DNA from: Spartinivicinus poritis | GTDB taxonomy: Bacteria; Pseudomonadota; Gammaproteobacteria; Pseudomonadales; Zooshikellaceae | DNA: 64,000 bases | Direction of reading: 5' to 3' | Assembly (NCBI RefSeq): GCF_028858535.1 | Contig: NZ_JAPMOU010000002.1 | Span: 186,001 to 250,000, forward strand | In this document: piece by piece, positions 18,119-27,076 of the stretch | Layout: the number at the start of each line of letters is the position of its first letter | How positions within the stretch are numbered: the first letter of the stretch is position 1 | The notes under the pieces: generated by a model | The model's input: only the letters and a program-made list of their open reading frames with translations | Database searches by the model: none | Told to the model about the DNA's origin: nothing | Made by a program: the position numbers and the translations under genes

Positions 18119-18549
18119 AATCCAAGTTCTCCTTATCAGACACCCAATTTAGCTCCTTCTCCCTTTGAAGACTGTCTCGAAAGGGGGTGAAAATAAGTCT
18201 AGTGTCCAATATGGAATAACAGACTATTCTTCTGCCACTCTTGAAGGGCCATCCTTGGCCCATCAAGAGTTAAAGCGACATCCATGTCGCAGCGATAGAA
18301 TACTCTGTTACCCCATATCTGCTAGCTTTTGCGAGAACCCTCCTGGATGGGATAGGCTACTGCAAATGCTGAGAAATATGGAGTGATAGGGTGTTTTGGA
18401 GCAGCTGTCGGGAACAGCTAAAGCTCTAAAGGCCATGGATGGCCTTGTAGAGCGGTGGAAAAATACCCTGTTGCTCCATATTTATTCTCCAACAGCCTGC
18501 TATCCCATATCAGACACAAAACTCAGTATTCCTCTGATACTTGAGGTGC
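18119..18549. repeat. cluster of hairpins flanked by CCCATATC-type repeats
   Basis: No gene. Four strong hairpins stand in a row: 18237-18270 (ACTCTTGA...TCAAGAGT with inner GGGCCA/TGGCCC), 18275-18290 (GCGACATccATGTCGC), 18403-18419 (AGCTGT/ACAGCT) and 18423-18453 (GCTCTA/TAGAGC with inner GGCCAT/ATGGCC). Between them are copies of ACYCTGTTACCCCATATC (18302-18320) and CCCATATCAGA (about 18503-18513), also found at 46709-46757. It looks like a nested set of small non-autonomous repeats. Confidence 0.7.
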
Positions 18550-18740
18550 TTACAAAACGTTATGAGCGAAGCAAAGACAAGGCAAAAATCGACGACTTGA
18601 AGCAAAGCGAAAAGAACAGCTGAAAGCTGGCCCGTAGGGCGAGGAGTTTGCTCCGAGTAAAAGGCGGAGTTTATATTTGAATAAATGAGCACTTTGAGTC
18701 GATTTTTAACGCAGTATTTGCAAGCGCAATAGTTTTGTTA
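18550..18740. mobile_element. 191-bp MITE-like element with ~50-bp terminal inverted repeats
   Basis: The left end (18550-18600) and the reverse complement of the right end (18690-18740) align over about 50 bases with a few mismatches: both begin TWACAAAAC, continue through GCGnnnGCAAA and share AAAAATCGAC. The interior (about 90 bp) has no coding sequence. This is the layout of a miniature inverted-repeat element. Its right end overlaps the hypD stop codon (TTA at 18738-18740 on the plus strand). Mobility is inferred. Confidence 0.7.
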
Positions 18741-19859
18741 TGTACCTTTGTAGTAATAATAGGCTGCACATGCTCCCTCTCCCGACACCATCAGTGCTCC
18801 CCGAGGATTCTCTGGTGTACATTGTTTGCGAAATAAGGGGCACTGGTCAGGCTTAAGCTTTCCCATTAACACTGCATTACAGTAATCAGGGTCTTTTATT
18901 TCAGCAGAAGATTGAGGCAAGACTGTGCTGTTCAGCAGCTGCCTAGCGTCAAACGCCTGATAACACTCTTTAATTTTGACGCCAGAACCGAGGACCATTT
19001 CTAGTCCTCGCCACTGACTATCTACACCATCATCAAACACAGTTGAAATAGCCCGTTGCGCTGATAAATTTCCCTCAGCGGTGACCACTCGTGCATAAGC
19101 ATTTTCGATTTCGCAACGATCCTGCGCTAATTGCAAAATGAGTTGATAGAGCGCCTGGAGAAAATCTACTGGCTCAAATCCGGCAATCACCAGTGGCTTT
19201 CGGTAACGTTCCGTAATAGGCTGGTAGGCATTGGCCCCAATAACCATGCTGACATGGCCAGGCCCAACGAAGCCATCTAACTGCACTTTTTCCCCTGCTA
19301 ATAATGCTATTAGGGTTGGCATCAGCCGGATGTGATGACACAAAAAACGTAAATTATTAATGCCTTGCTGAGCGGCTGTAAGCAAAGAAAAAGCGATGCC
19401 AGGCATAGTGGTGTCAAAGCCAATGGCGAAAAAAACCACCTGTTTTTCTGGATTATTTTTCGCTAAGGCAATGGCATCTAACGGAGAATACAACACTCGT
19501 ATATCCGCACCTTGCGCTTTGGCCTGCAACAAACTTTTTTTCGAACCCGGTACCCGCAATGGGTCGCCAAAACTAGTAAAAATCACTTCTGGTTGTTCAG
19601 CAATAATCACTGCTTGATCAATGGCTTCAATGGGTAAAACACAAACAGGGCAGCCGGGGCCATGGATAAATTCAACAGATTTGGGAATTAACTGATCTAA
19701 GCCAAATTTAAAAATAGCATGGGTATGCCCACCGCAAACCTCCATAATCTGTAATGGGCGCCCCCATTTATCAGCCAGTGGGTCCGCGACAGTCTGAATC
19801 AGCGTAATCAGTTTGGTTACCTGGCTACTGTCACGGAAGGCACTCGTCAGCATCATCAT
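18738..19859 (-). CDS. hypD: hydrogenase maturation scaffold HypD
   Basis: 373-residue Fe-S protein that, with HypC, holds the iron while cyanide and CO ligands are added. Key motifs: EVCGGHTHAIF at about residue 41, GPGCPVCVLP at about residue 69, and a Cys-rich C-terminus (CPLFRKQCTPENPRGALMVSGEGACAAYY). Length equals the E. coli protein. The start overlaps the hypC stop (ATGA). The stop codon lies inside the terminal repeat of the MITE-like element, so insertion appears to have landed at the very end of the gene without shortening it noticeably. Confidence 0.96.
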   Translation of the reverse strand: MMMLTSAFRDSSQVTKLITLIQTVADPLADKWGRPLQIMEVCGGHTHAIFKFGLDQLIPKSVEFIHGPGCPVCVLPIEAIDQAVIIAEQPEVIFTSFGDPLRVPGSKKSLLQAKAQGADIRVLYSPLDAIALAKNNPEKQVVFFAIGFDTTMPGIAFSLLTAAQQGINNLRFLCHHIRLMPTLIALLAGEKVQLDGFVGPGHVSMVIGANAYQPITERYRKPLVIAGFEPVDFLQALYQLILQLAQDRCEIENAYARVVTAEGNLSAQRAISTVFDDGVDSQWRGLEMVLGSGVKIKECYQAFDARQLLNSTVLPQSSAEIKDPDYCNAVLMGKLKPDQCPLFRKQCTPENPRGALMVSGEGACAAYYYYKGT

Positions 19860-20104
19860 TGGCTATCTGGGTCCATTTGCGCCAATAAACCCAAAGCTCG
19901 ATCTGCTTCTTCCTGGTCAATTAATGCCATGGCAAAACCGACATGAAGTAATACCCACTCTCCCACTAACGACTCAATCGTTTTTCCCTGTAAAGTCAAC
20001 ATCGCCACACTCACCTGTCGCTGCACTCCAGCTGTTTCTGCCAGAGCCAAGCTGTTTGCCAAGTCCGTAATAGCAACAATTTTTGCCGGTATGCCTAAAC
20101 ACAT
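19856..20104 (-). CDS. hypC: hydrogenase maturation chaperone HypC
   Basis: 82-residue partner of HypD. The N-terminus MCLGIPAKIV carries the essential Cys2 after Met removal. The middle has the OB-like segment GEWVLLHVGFAMALID. It overlaps hypD by four bases. A 125-bp gap separates it from the upstream nuclease gene, with no clear ribosome site in the usual place, so expression may depend on read-through. Only one hypC paralogue is present in the locus. Confidence 0.96.
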   Translation of the reverse strand: MCLGIPAKIVAITDLANSLALAETAGVQRQVSVAMLTLQGKTIESLVGEWVLLHVGFAMALIDQEEADRALGLLAQMDPDSQ

Positions 20105-20229
20105 GGTGAGTAAAATAGATCACTCAGGAAATTGGGAATAATCAAACTGCACTCCTTGCACTTTGATTTTGATTGGGAATTTTTTAGTCACAGCAGCAAG
20201 CTTCAGGTACATGCCTGAAAGCCCCTTCT

Positions 20230-21591
20230 TTATTTTAAGCTGACACATTCTAAATAATCAGGTACTCGAACAGGCCACCCAAGGTCATCTTGAATATGTA
20301 ATCGCATAGCATCTGCTGCAACCGGCTCACCATGGGTGACAAAGGTCATTTTGGGCGGTTGGGTAAGCTGATTTAACCAATGAAGAATTTCGTAATAGTC
20401 TCCATGGGCTGATAAACTATCGAGATGATAAACAGAAGCTTTTATCGGGTAGTATTGCCCATGAATTTTAATCTGGGTTGCCCCGTGGGTCATAGCATCA
20501 CCTCGGGTGCCTGGTGCTTGAAAACCAACAAATACAACACTGTTTTTATGATGAGAAACTAACGTTTTTAAGTGGTGTAATACTCTGCCACCGCTTGCCA
20601 TCCCACTTGCGGAAATAATGATGGCAGGAAACTTCTTTTCATTTAAGGCAATAGACTCTTCTGCGGTACGAATAAAATGAGTACCTTTATCAATAAGGTG
20701 GCACTCTTCTTTGGATAATTTATGCTCTTTATAATGCTGGCAGAATACTTCGGTAGCACTGATTGCCATTGGGCTGTTTAAATAAACAGGAATATCTGGA
20801 ATCGCTTTTTTGGCTTTTAGCTGTTGAATAATATACAACACTGTTTGAGTACGCCCTACAGCAAAAGCTGGTATAAGAACAATACCACCACGTTTGATCG
20901 TTTTATTAATCACAGCCTCTAACAACTGATAAGGATCAGAATTTTCATGGCGGCGATCACCATAAGTGGATTCTACTACTACATAATCCGGCTGTTCTTT
21001 GATTGGCTCTGGTGCTTGCATAATAATATCATTACTTCTGCCAACATCCCCACTAAATAGAATTTTGCAATTTTTTGTTTTGATTAACAGTGCCGAAGAA
21101 CCCAAAATGTGTCCAACGGGATTAAAACTAACCTGCAAGCCTGTTACTAACTCGAAAGTTGTATGGTAGTGTTTTGTAACGAATGACTTGAGAGAATCTC
21201 TAGCCTCTGCTTCTGTATATAAAGGTAAAGCAGGATGATGTTTTGAAAACTTAAATTTATTGGCGTAACGAGCATCTTCTTCTTGGAGAAAGCCTGAATC
21301 TGGTAGCAAAATATTACACAACGCAAGTGTTGCTTTAGTACAATATATTGGGCCACTAAAGCCATGCTTAATTAAGGCGGGAATATAGCCACTATGGTCT
21401 AAGTGGGCATGGGTTAATATAATGGCTGTTATAGCAGCAGGATTAACAGGGAACTGCTGCCAGTTACGTAATCTGACATTTTTAACCCCCTGATAAAGCC
21501 CACAATCAACAAGTATCTTTTTATCTTGATAAGTAATTAGATACTTTGAGCCTGTTACTGTTCCTGTGCCTCCTAAAAATTGTAATTTCAT
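20230..21591 (-). CDS. metallo-beta-lactamase/beta-CASP RNA-processing nuclease
   Basis: 453-residue cytoplasmic metallohydrolase. The zinc motif is LTHAHLDHSGYIPAL (about residue 55), with FSGDVGR further on. The beta-CASP domain follows (YGDRRHE, then SASGMASGGRVLHHL and FVTHGEP at the C-terminus). Such proteins are RNA exo/endonucleases related to CPSF73/YSH1. ATG at 21591 is chosen over an upstream frame start at 21621 because MKLQFLGGTGTVTGSKYL is the normal family N-terminus. It overlaps nothing but follows the Usp stop by two bases. Its presence between hypF and hypC is unusual; the role there is unknown. Confidence 0.88.
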   Translation of the reverse strand: MKLQFLGGTGTVTGSKYLITYQDKKILVDCGLYQGVKNVRLRNWQQFPVNPAAITAIILTHAHLDHSGYIPALIKHGFSGPIYCTKATLALCNILLPDSGFLQEEDARYANKFKFSKHHPALPLYTEAEARDSLKSFVTKHYHTTFELVTGLQVSFNPVGHILGSSALLIKTKNCKILFSGDVGRSNDIIMQAPEPIKEQPDYVVVESTYGDRRHENSDPYQLLEAVINKTIKRGGIVLIPAFAVGRTQTVLYIIQQLKAKKAIPDIPVYLNSPMAISATEVFCQHYKEHKLSKEECHLIDKGTHFIRTAEESIALNEKKFPAIIISASGMASGGRVLHHLKTLVSHHKNSVVFVGFQAPGTRGDAMTHGATQIKIHGQYYPIKASVYHLDSLSAHGDYYEILHWLNQLTQPPKMTFVTHGEPVAADAMRLHIQDDLGWPVRVPDYLECVSLK

Positions 21592-21593
21592 TG

Positions 21594-22022
21594 TTATCGT
21601 TTCAATACTAAAGTAGGGCAAGTAGTAAATCTAATAACCCGTTCAGCCACTGAGCCTAGCATAAATCTTTTAAAACCATGGTAACCATGAGAAGAGATAA
21701 CAACTAAACTGGCATTGACGTTTCTTGCATATTCAGCAATTTCACTACCAGGGTCTCCCGATAAGACAACGCTGTTAATTCCCTGCCAGTTATGCTTTTG
21801 AATATATTGTTGCAAATAAGCTTCTACTTCTTTTTGGTGTCTTTCTTCATCCATTTGCACAAAAGCTGTACCAGCCGTAACATAGTTTACAGGGTATTTT
21901 ACATGTACTACTGTCACTTTCTGTGGAGACTCTGCCAGTTCTAACGCTGACTTAACGGCATCTGTGCACTCTTCAGAGAAATCAACAGGCACAATAATTG
22001 TGTTGATTTGTAGTAAGTTCAT
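21594..22022 (-). CDS. universal stress protein (UspA family)
   Basis: 142-residue single-domain Usp. It opens IIVPVDFSEECTDAVK and ends with the ATP-binding motif SSHGYHGFKRFMLGSVAERVI (G-x2-G-x9-G-S; read as SSHGYHG then LGSVAE). It lies 46 bp after hypF and runs directly into the beta-CASP nuclease gene, forming a two-gene insert within the hydrogenase accessory operon. Usp genes often accompany anaerobic or redox regulons; a link to hydrogenase expression is inference. Confidence 0.9.
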   Translation of the reverse strand: MNLLQINTIIVPVDFSEECTDAVKSALELAESPQKVTVVHVKYPVNYVTAGTAFVQMDEERHQKEVEAYLQQYIQKHNWQGINSVVLSGDPGSEIAEYARNVNASLVVISSHGYHGFKRFMLGSVAERVIRFTTCPTLVLKR

Positions 22023-22068
22023 ACAGAGTACCTCTGCTGATTAACCTTCAAAATCATTAAATAGTCCT

Positions 22069-24504
22069 TTATTTATTGAAGTCGCTTTTATAGGGTTTTT
22101 CCCTAATTTTTGCTAACGCGATAGCCGCTTGTCCTAAAGCAATACCACCATCATTACTGGGTACCTGGCTATGGGAATAAACCATTAGTCCTAAAGCGCT
22201 AAGCTCTGCTATTAGCTCACTCAGGATCAGTTGGTTTTGGAATACTCCGCCACTTAGCGCCACTTCTGTAAATCTTAACTGATCCTGTTCTAATAGCTTG
22301 ATCACCAGTGCCTTTAGCCCTTTCACCAAGCTTAGCTGAAACTTAGCCGCTAACTCAGGCTTACTGATACCCTGGCTTAATTCTGTCATCATTTTTGGCC
22401 AGATAGTGGTGGTATCCAGTAACCAGTATTCCTGATTACGATAGACAGTAAACGGGTAGTAATCATTAATACGGGAATGATGTGACAAGGCCATGGCTTC
22501 CAGCTTCATAGCCGCCTCTCCCTCATAACTCAATTGCCCAGGGGCGATTGCTAATAATGCAGCGACTGCATCCAGTAACCGGCCCACAGAACTGGTTTGG
22601 GGGAATATATCTGTCATTTGTAATAACAATTGAGTTTCAGCGGTATTCAGTTGTTTTAATACATAAAGTGCTGAATCGCTTTTAGATAACGTTCGCCAAC
22701 AGCCTGCTTGGGCCAACAGCGCAATCAAGTTGCGCCAGGGCTGGCTGTTAGCTTTATCGCCGCCTAATAATGGAAAAGGTTTTAAGTGGGCGACTCGCTG
22801 ATATTGATGATAATCCCCTAATAACAGCTCCCCACCCCAAAATGAGCCATCATCACCATAGCCAAGCCCATCTAAAATAATGCCTAATATGGGTTGCTTT
22901 GGTATCACTTTATTTTCAGCCAGACATGCTGCTAAATGCCCATGATGGTGTTGTATTTTAATCAACGGCAGTTGTGTTGTTTTGGCTATTTGTATGCCTA
23001 ACCGGCTGGAAAAATAATCTGGATGTAAGTCAACAGCAACTGCCTTGGGTTTTACCCCTAGCAATGTTTGCAAATTGGCAATATCTGCATGTAATGCGTG
23101 AAAACAATCAGGATGAGATAAGTCGCCATTATGGGTAGACAGTACTGCTTTGCCTGCTGTGGTCAGGCAAAAAGTATTTTTTAAATCAGCACCTAACGCT
23201 AACACTACATCATTATGAGTACCCAAAGTGCTGGGTAGTTTAATCATGTTAGGCACATAACCCCTGGCCCGGCGGATTAACCGAGGCTTACCTACAATGA
23301 TCTTCACCACGGAGTCATCGCAACGATGCACAATAGCCCGATTATGCAATAACCAGCCATCAACTAAATTGGATAATACGTTCTCAGCCTGATCATTATC
23401 AGTGCAAATAGGCGCCCCGCTTACATTACCGGATGTCATGACTAAAGGCTGACCAAACTGCTTTAATAACAGCCAGTGTAAAGGAGAATAAGCTAACATT
23501 ACCCCAATAAACGCTTGATCAGGTGCTAACTCATCAGCTAATAGTGGTTGTTTAGAAACTAACTGTTTTTTTGCTAATAATACAATAGGTGCAGAAGAGC
23601 CGGATAAATGCTGCTGTTCCACTAAAGTCAGGTTAAAGAACTGTGTAGCTTGATTAAGGTCGCGCATCATAATTGCCAGGGGTTTAACTGGCCGGTGTTT
23701 ACGTTGTCTTAACCGATTAATAGCGTTGCTATTGGTGGCATCACAGGTTAGTTGAAAGCCCCCGATTCCCTTGACTGCCAGTATTTTTCCTGCGGCTAAC
23801 CACTTACAACACTGGTTGATTAACGCCTTTGTTTGGCCAGTTATTACATTATTTTTATTATCTTTTAGCCAAATACTAGGGCCACATTTCGCACAAGCAA
23901 TGGGTTCTGCATGAAAACGCCGGTTAGTTGGGTTTTTATATTCTGCTTGGCATTGCTGACACAAAAGAAAGTTGGTCATAGTGGTACGGCTTCTGCCGTA
24001 AGGCATCGCCATAATAATTGAAAAGCGCGGGCCACACTGGGTACAGTTGATAAAAGGATAACCGCCACGCCGGTTGTTAGAATCAGTTAATTCGGCTAAG
24101 CAAGCTTGACAAAGCGCTAAATCAGCAGGAATAGCAATAGCCTGTCTTATTTGCCATTGTGCGCTTGTCACTCTATTGATTGCTTTTTCATCGTTATCAC
24201 TGACCAGTATTTGAAAACGGCCAGTTTTTTCTTGGAAAGTACAAGATTGCCACTGAATTTGATCGATATACGCTAACGCAGGACATTCTGTTTTCAACCG
24301 GTGACAAAAGTGCTCAGCGATTTCAATGGTGGTAAAAAGTTTGATTTCAACACCACAGCAGGTGTTTTTAACACTGCCTGATAGCCCCATATTCTGGGCT
24401 AATTGGTATACAAAAGGACGAAACCCAATGCCCTGAACACAGCCGCTAACCAATAAAAGAATACCCAACCGTAATGAAGCACGCTTTTGAATTTTCCAGC
24501 TCAC
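22069..24504 (-). CDS. hypF: carbamoyltransferase HypF
   Basis: 811-residue enzyme that makes the carbamoyl precursor of the hydrogenase cyanide ligands from carbamoyl phosphate and passes it to HypE. Domains in order: acylphosphatase (VQGIGFRPFVYQLA, ~25-38); two zinc fingers (CQACLAEL...CTQCGPRF, then CQQCQAEY...CAKCGPS); YrdC-like (VKGIGGFQLTCDA, MTSGNVSGAPI); and a Kae1-like carbamoyltransferase with HHHGHLAACLAE and LSGGVFQNQ. The start is GTG, overlapping the protease stop (GTGA). Full length. Confidence 0.95.
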   Translation of the reverse strand: MSWKIQKRASLRLGILLLVSGCVQGIGFRPFVYQLAQNMGLSGSVKNTCCGVEIKLFTTIEIAEHFCHRLKTECPALAYIDQIQWQSCTFQEKTGRFQILVSDNDEKAINRVTSAQWQIRQAIAIPADLALCQACLAELTDSNNRRGGYPFINCTQCGPRFSIIMAMPYGRSRTTMTNFLLCQQCQAEYKNPTNRRFHAEPIACAKCGPSIWLKDNKNNVITGQTKALINQCCKWLAAGKILAVKGIGGFQLTCDATNSNAINRLRQRKHRPVKPLAIMMRDLNQATQFFNLTLVEQQHLSGSSAPIVLLAKKQLVSKQPLLADELAPDQAFIGVMLAYSPLHWLLLKQFGQPLVMTSGNVSGAPICTDNDQAENVLSNLVDGWLLHNRAIVHRCDDSVVKIIVGKPRLIRRARGYVPNMIKLPSTLGTHNDVVLALGADLKNTFCLTTAGKAVLSTHNGDLSHPDCFHALHADIANLQTLLGVKPKAVAVDLHPDYFSSRLGIQIAKTTQLPLIKIQHHHGHLAACLAENKVIPKQPILGIILDGLGYGDDGSFWGGELLLGDYHQYQRVAHLKPFPLLGGDKANSQPWRNLIALLAQAGCWRTLSKSDSALYVLKQLNTAETQLLLQMTDIFPQTSSVGRLLDAVAALLAIAPGQLSYEGEAAMKLEAMALSHHSRINDYYPFTVYRNQEYWLLDTTTIWPKMMTELSQGISKPELAAKFQLSLVKGLKALVIKLLEQDQLRFTEVALSGGVFQNQLILSELIAELSALGLMVYSHSQVPSNDGGIALGQAAIALAKIREKPYKSDFNK

Positions 24505-24995
24505 CCCTGCGATAACTCTTTTATTATTTTTTGATGTAACCGATAACAGACATCAGATAACGTTTGCTCAACTTGCTCACTTAATTTGCCACTAAAAGGA
24601 GTAAAATTAGCACCACCTATAGCCACTATATCAATGACAGGTAATGGATGAATTAATAAAGGTACTAACGACAATAACTCTTTAATCCCCCCGCCATGTT
24701 CAATACTTTGGGCTTCTTGTAAAAAATCAGCCCCTTGATCAGCCTTTAGTTCAACACTAGAAAAATAAGTATCTTGTCCAACCTGACTTGGACTGTTAAA
24801 ACAGTCAATTAAGATAACTTTTTTGCAATGACGAAATTTCGGTATGAGTGTTAAGCCACCAGTGTTGCCATCAACTAACTCGACACTGTCTGGCCAACGA
24901 AACTGTTTCAGCATTGTGACTGCATGGTAACCAATCGCATCATCACCATGCAATGGATTACCTGCTCCAATGATACGTATGCTAATCAAGATCAC
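24501..24995 (-). CDS. hydrogenase maturation endopeptidase (HyaD/HycI family)
   Basis: 164-residue nickel-dependent protease that clips the C-terminal tail of the large subunit after nickel loading. The N-terminus IIGAGNPLHGDDAIGYHAV contains the first metal-binding acid (GDD), and VELVDGNTGGLTLI follows with the second. A His in EHGGG may be the third ligand. The target is most likely HydA (…DPCISCSTH before the tail). The start appears to be GTG at 24995. It is the first gene of the hydrogenase locus, with about 200 bp of non-coding DNA before the divergent LysM gene. Confidence 0.9.
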   Translation of the reverse strand: MILISIRIIGAGNPLHGDDAIGYHAVTMLKQFRWPDSVELVDGNTGGLTLIPKFRHCKKVILIDCFNSPSQVGQDTYFSSVELKADQGADFLQEAQSIEHGGGIKELLSLVPLLIHPLPVIDIVAIGGANFTPFSGKLSEQVEQTLSDVCYRLHQKIIKELSQG

Positions 24996-25194
24996 TATCG
25001 TTGTTGTATTTTATTATCAATATTATAGGGCACCTCTAATAAATACCCCGCTTTAGAAATAAACAATGATTAGCTGAGACAAGGTCCTGCATATCATCTA
25101 TCTTTAATGGGTTATATTTTAGCCAACCCAAGCAGCATATTAATCAGTTGTTGCAAAATCATGAGCTGGATTGAATATCCAAAGGAGATGGAAA

Positions 25195-26235
25195 ATGAAT
25201 ATTGCATTGAAATATACCATTTTACCCAATAACACTTACAACCGCTTAGCAAAAAGTTTCAATGAGTGTGCAGGTGTATCCTGGCAAAAAATAGAGCAAG
25301 CGAACCCTGGCATTTCACCTAAGTATTTAACACCAGGGCAAGTCATTAGCATACCAGCAACAACAAGTGACAAAATCGTTTTGCACTATACCATTTTAAG
25401 TGGTGACACTTATTACAATATTGCGCAAAGGCTGGCTGAAACAGCCAACATAACAGTCAAAGATCTTGAACAAGCCAATCCAGGAGTTACAGCTACCGAT
25501 CTTCGAGTCGGTCAAGTCATTAATATTCCTGCGACAAACACAGATGCTTCTACGATTTCAAGTACACAACAATCAACCAGCACCACAACAAAGGCATCAA
25601 CGATTGGTTATTATGACTGGACCTGGTCACCTACCTCAGCTACTGCTGATGCTAATTTGGGTATAGCATTCAGTGGTTGGGTTGATCCACAGCAAGCGCT
25701 TAGTGACAGCAACAATGTTTATAGTGATCTTGCTGGCAAAAAATACATCAGTTTAGGCGGGGGAAATGATAATGGTAGCTGGACAAGTTCATCACTGAGT
25801 GAAGTAACCAGCGCAATCAATCATTCAGACTTCAGCCAGTATGATGGTATTGTTTACGATATTGAAGTTGGCGATTCAGGGTTGGCAACATCATTTGAGC
25901 AGTCGTTTCAAGCAGCTAAAAAGAAAAACCTCTCAGTGCTAGTCACTGTCAGTCACTCCGCACCCTATGGCATTTCAGATGCATCTACACTGATGCAGCG
26001 TTTTTTTAATAGTAATAATATTGATATACTTTCCCCACAGCTGTATACCACAGGTAATGAAACAGAGAATGATTATGCTATTAGTCAAGGTGTACAGTGG
26101 AGCCAATACGCCGAGGCAAAACCTGAAATTGTTGTCAGTATTGTGAAAGCTGATATGTACCAAAGTGCTGTAGAGTACTTCTCAAAAGTTAACGTCAATT
26201 TAAAAGGCTATCTTGTTTGGGCTAAAAGCAGCTAA
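25195..26235 (+). CDS. two LysM domains plus GH18-like hydrolase domain, no signal peptide
   Basis: 346-residue protein. Two LysM repeats (residues ~4-55 and ~62-116) each end QVIxIPAT and should bind peptidoglycan or chitin. After a Thr/Ser-rich linker comes a ~210-residue barrel-like domain starting TIGYYDWTW. It has YDGIVYDIEVGD at about residue 230, which fits the GH18 catalytic pattern DGxxxDxE. ATG at 25195 is chosen because AAAGGAG lies nine bases upstream; an earlier TTG is unlikely. There is no hydrophobic leader, so export by the general pathway is not supported. Possible roles are cell-wall or chitin hydrolysis, or a cargo/effector of another secretion route. Function inferred. Confidence 0.75.
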   Translation: MNIALKYTILPNNTYNRLAKSFNECAGVSWQKIEQANPGISPKYLTPGQVISIPATTSDKIVLHYTILSGDTYYNIAQRLAETANITVKDLEQANPGVTATDLRVGQVINIPATNTDASTISSTQQSTSTTTKASTIGYYDWTWSPTSATADANLGIAFSGWVDPQQALSDSNNVYSDLAGKKYISLGGGNDNGSWTSSSLSEVTSAINHSDFSQYDGIVYDIEVGDSGLATSFEQSFQAAKKKNLSVLVTVSHSAPYGISDASTLMQRFFNSNNIDILSPQLYTTGNETENDYAISQGVQWSQYAEAKPEIVVSIVKADMYQSAVEYFSKVNVNLKGYLVWAKSS

Positions 26236-26344
26236 AGTTCATTCGTTTTGACTATATAAAAATATTACAATAACGTTGATATAAAGTGGCTGCTGTTTGA
26301 AGTGCCACTTTACAGAGTATTCATAAATATTTTCCATCTTAAAG

Positions 26345-26503
26345 TATACCCGTCGCGAATCATTTTTAGTTTTTGTTATACCCTTCACGAATGATTTCTA
26401 GGTTTTGTTATCTTCATTCCTCGCCCCAATCACCTATTATTTATAGGCTCATGGGGTCTCGTCATTTGATGGCCGCACCTAAAAACCATTCGTATTGGGT
26501 ATA
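26345..26503. mobile_element. MITE-like element with TATACCC/GGGTATA inverted ends
   Basis: Two direct copies of the left end lie at 26345-26369 and 26377-26402 (TATACCCKTCRCGAAT then TWTYTAG), and an inverted copy at 26478-26503 reads CCTAAAAACCATTC then GTATTGGGTATA. The segment 26377-26503 (127 bp) is thus a small inverted-repeat element, with a second left end nested or duplicated next to it. No coding capacity. Confidence 0.65.
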
Positions 26504-26612
26504 TCATCGTTCCTAATCACCAAGGATGGTGTGAACGCAGTGAATGCATTATGACATGGATGTCATATTAGGGCAATGCAGGAGCAATGGCCGAGGAGCA
26601 TTTAACTGTCAC

Positions 26613-26690
26613 CTCAATCACCTATTTCAATAGACTCGTGAGGCTTCGTCACTTGATGGCCTCACCTAAAAAACCTTCGCATTGGGTATA
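26613..26690. repeat. second partial copy of the same element
   Basis: This copies 26426-26503 with about 80% identity by eye: TCACCTATT...AGRCTCRTGRGGYYTCGTCA, then TTGATGGCC and the closing CCTAAAAAA...ATTGGGTATA at 26665-26690. Only the right half of the element is present. Confidence 0.65.
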
Positions 26691-27076
26691 CGTCATTGAT
26701 GAATGATATAATCTGTCAATTTTTTTAGCAATGCAGCCTGAATAATAATTAAACACTCCAAATAAAAACTAAAAGCACGAGACCTCCCTGAAAAATTTAA
26801 TTCACTTAAAACCGGTAAAAACATCAAAAAGTCGTCATATAGTTGATAAACTGCTAATAAAATAGCATCAGATGTAACCTATCTGACTCTATTTATCATT
26901 ACAGTCAGATGAGATAAAAAATCCTATATATAAGCAATGTCTAACTATTTTACAAATAGCAAATACAAAATAAAACAAGATCTTTAGCTTATTAATTTAT
27001 ATTATTTTTTTATAGTTAAGGTATAAACCTTGCGTATCTTCTCGTGAAAATAACATCAAATCAGGGAAGATATTGA

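Larger units (their letters stand above)
26236..27076. other. 841-bp repeat-bearing gap
   Basis: No gene seen on either strand. The first half is filled by TATACCC-ended repeats (26345-26503 and 26613-26690). The second half (26700-27070) is very AT-rich and probably holds the promoter of the PEP-CTERM-like gene; no convincing operator was identified. Confidence 0.6.

Noticed and set aside
18119-18737. CRISPR array in the hypD-hypE gap
   Set aside because: Repeats are few, imperfect, of different kinds and inverted; there is no regular repeat-spacer pattern.
24996-25170. FNR box or sigma-54 promoter for the hydrogenase locus
   Set aside because: Only half-sites and a lone TATAAT-like hexamer were found; nothing strong enough to claim.
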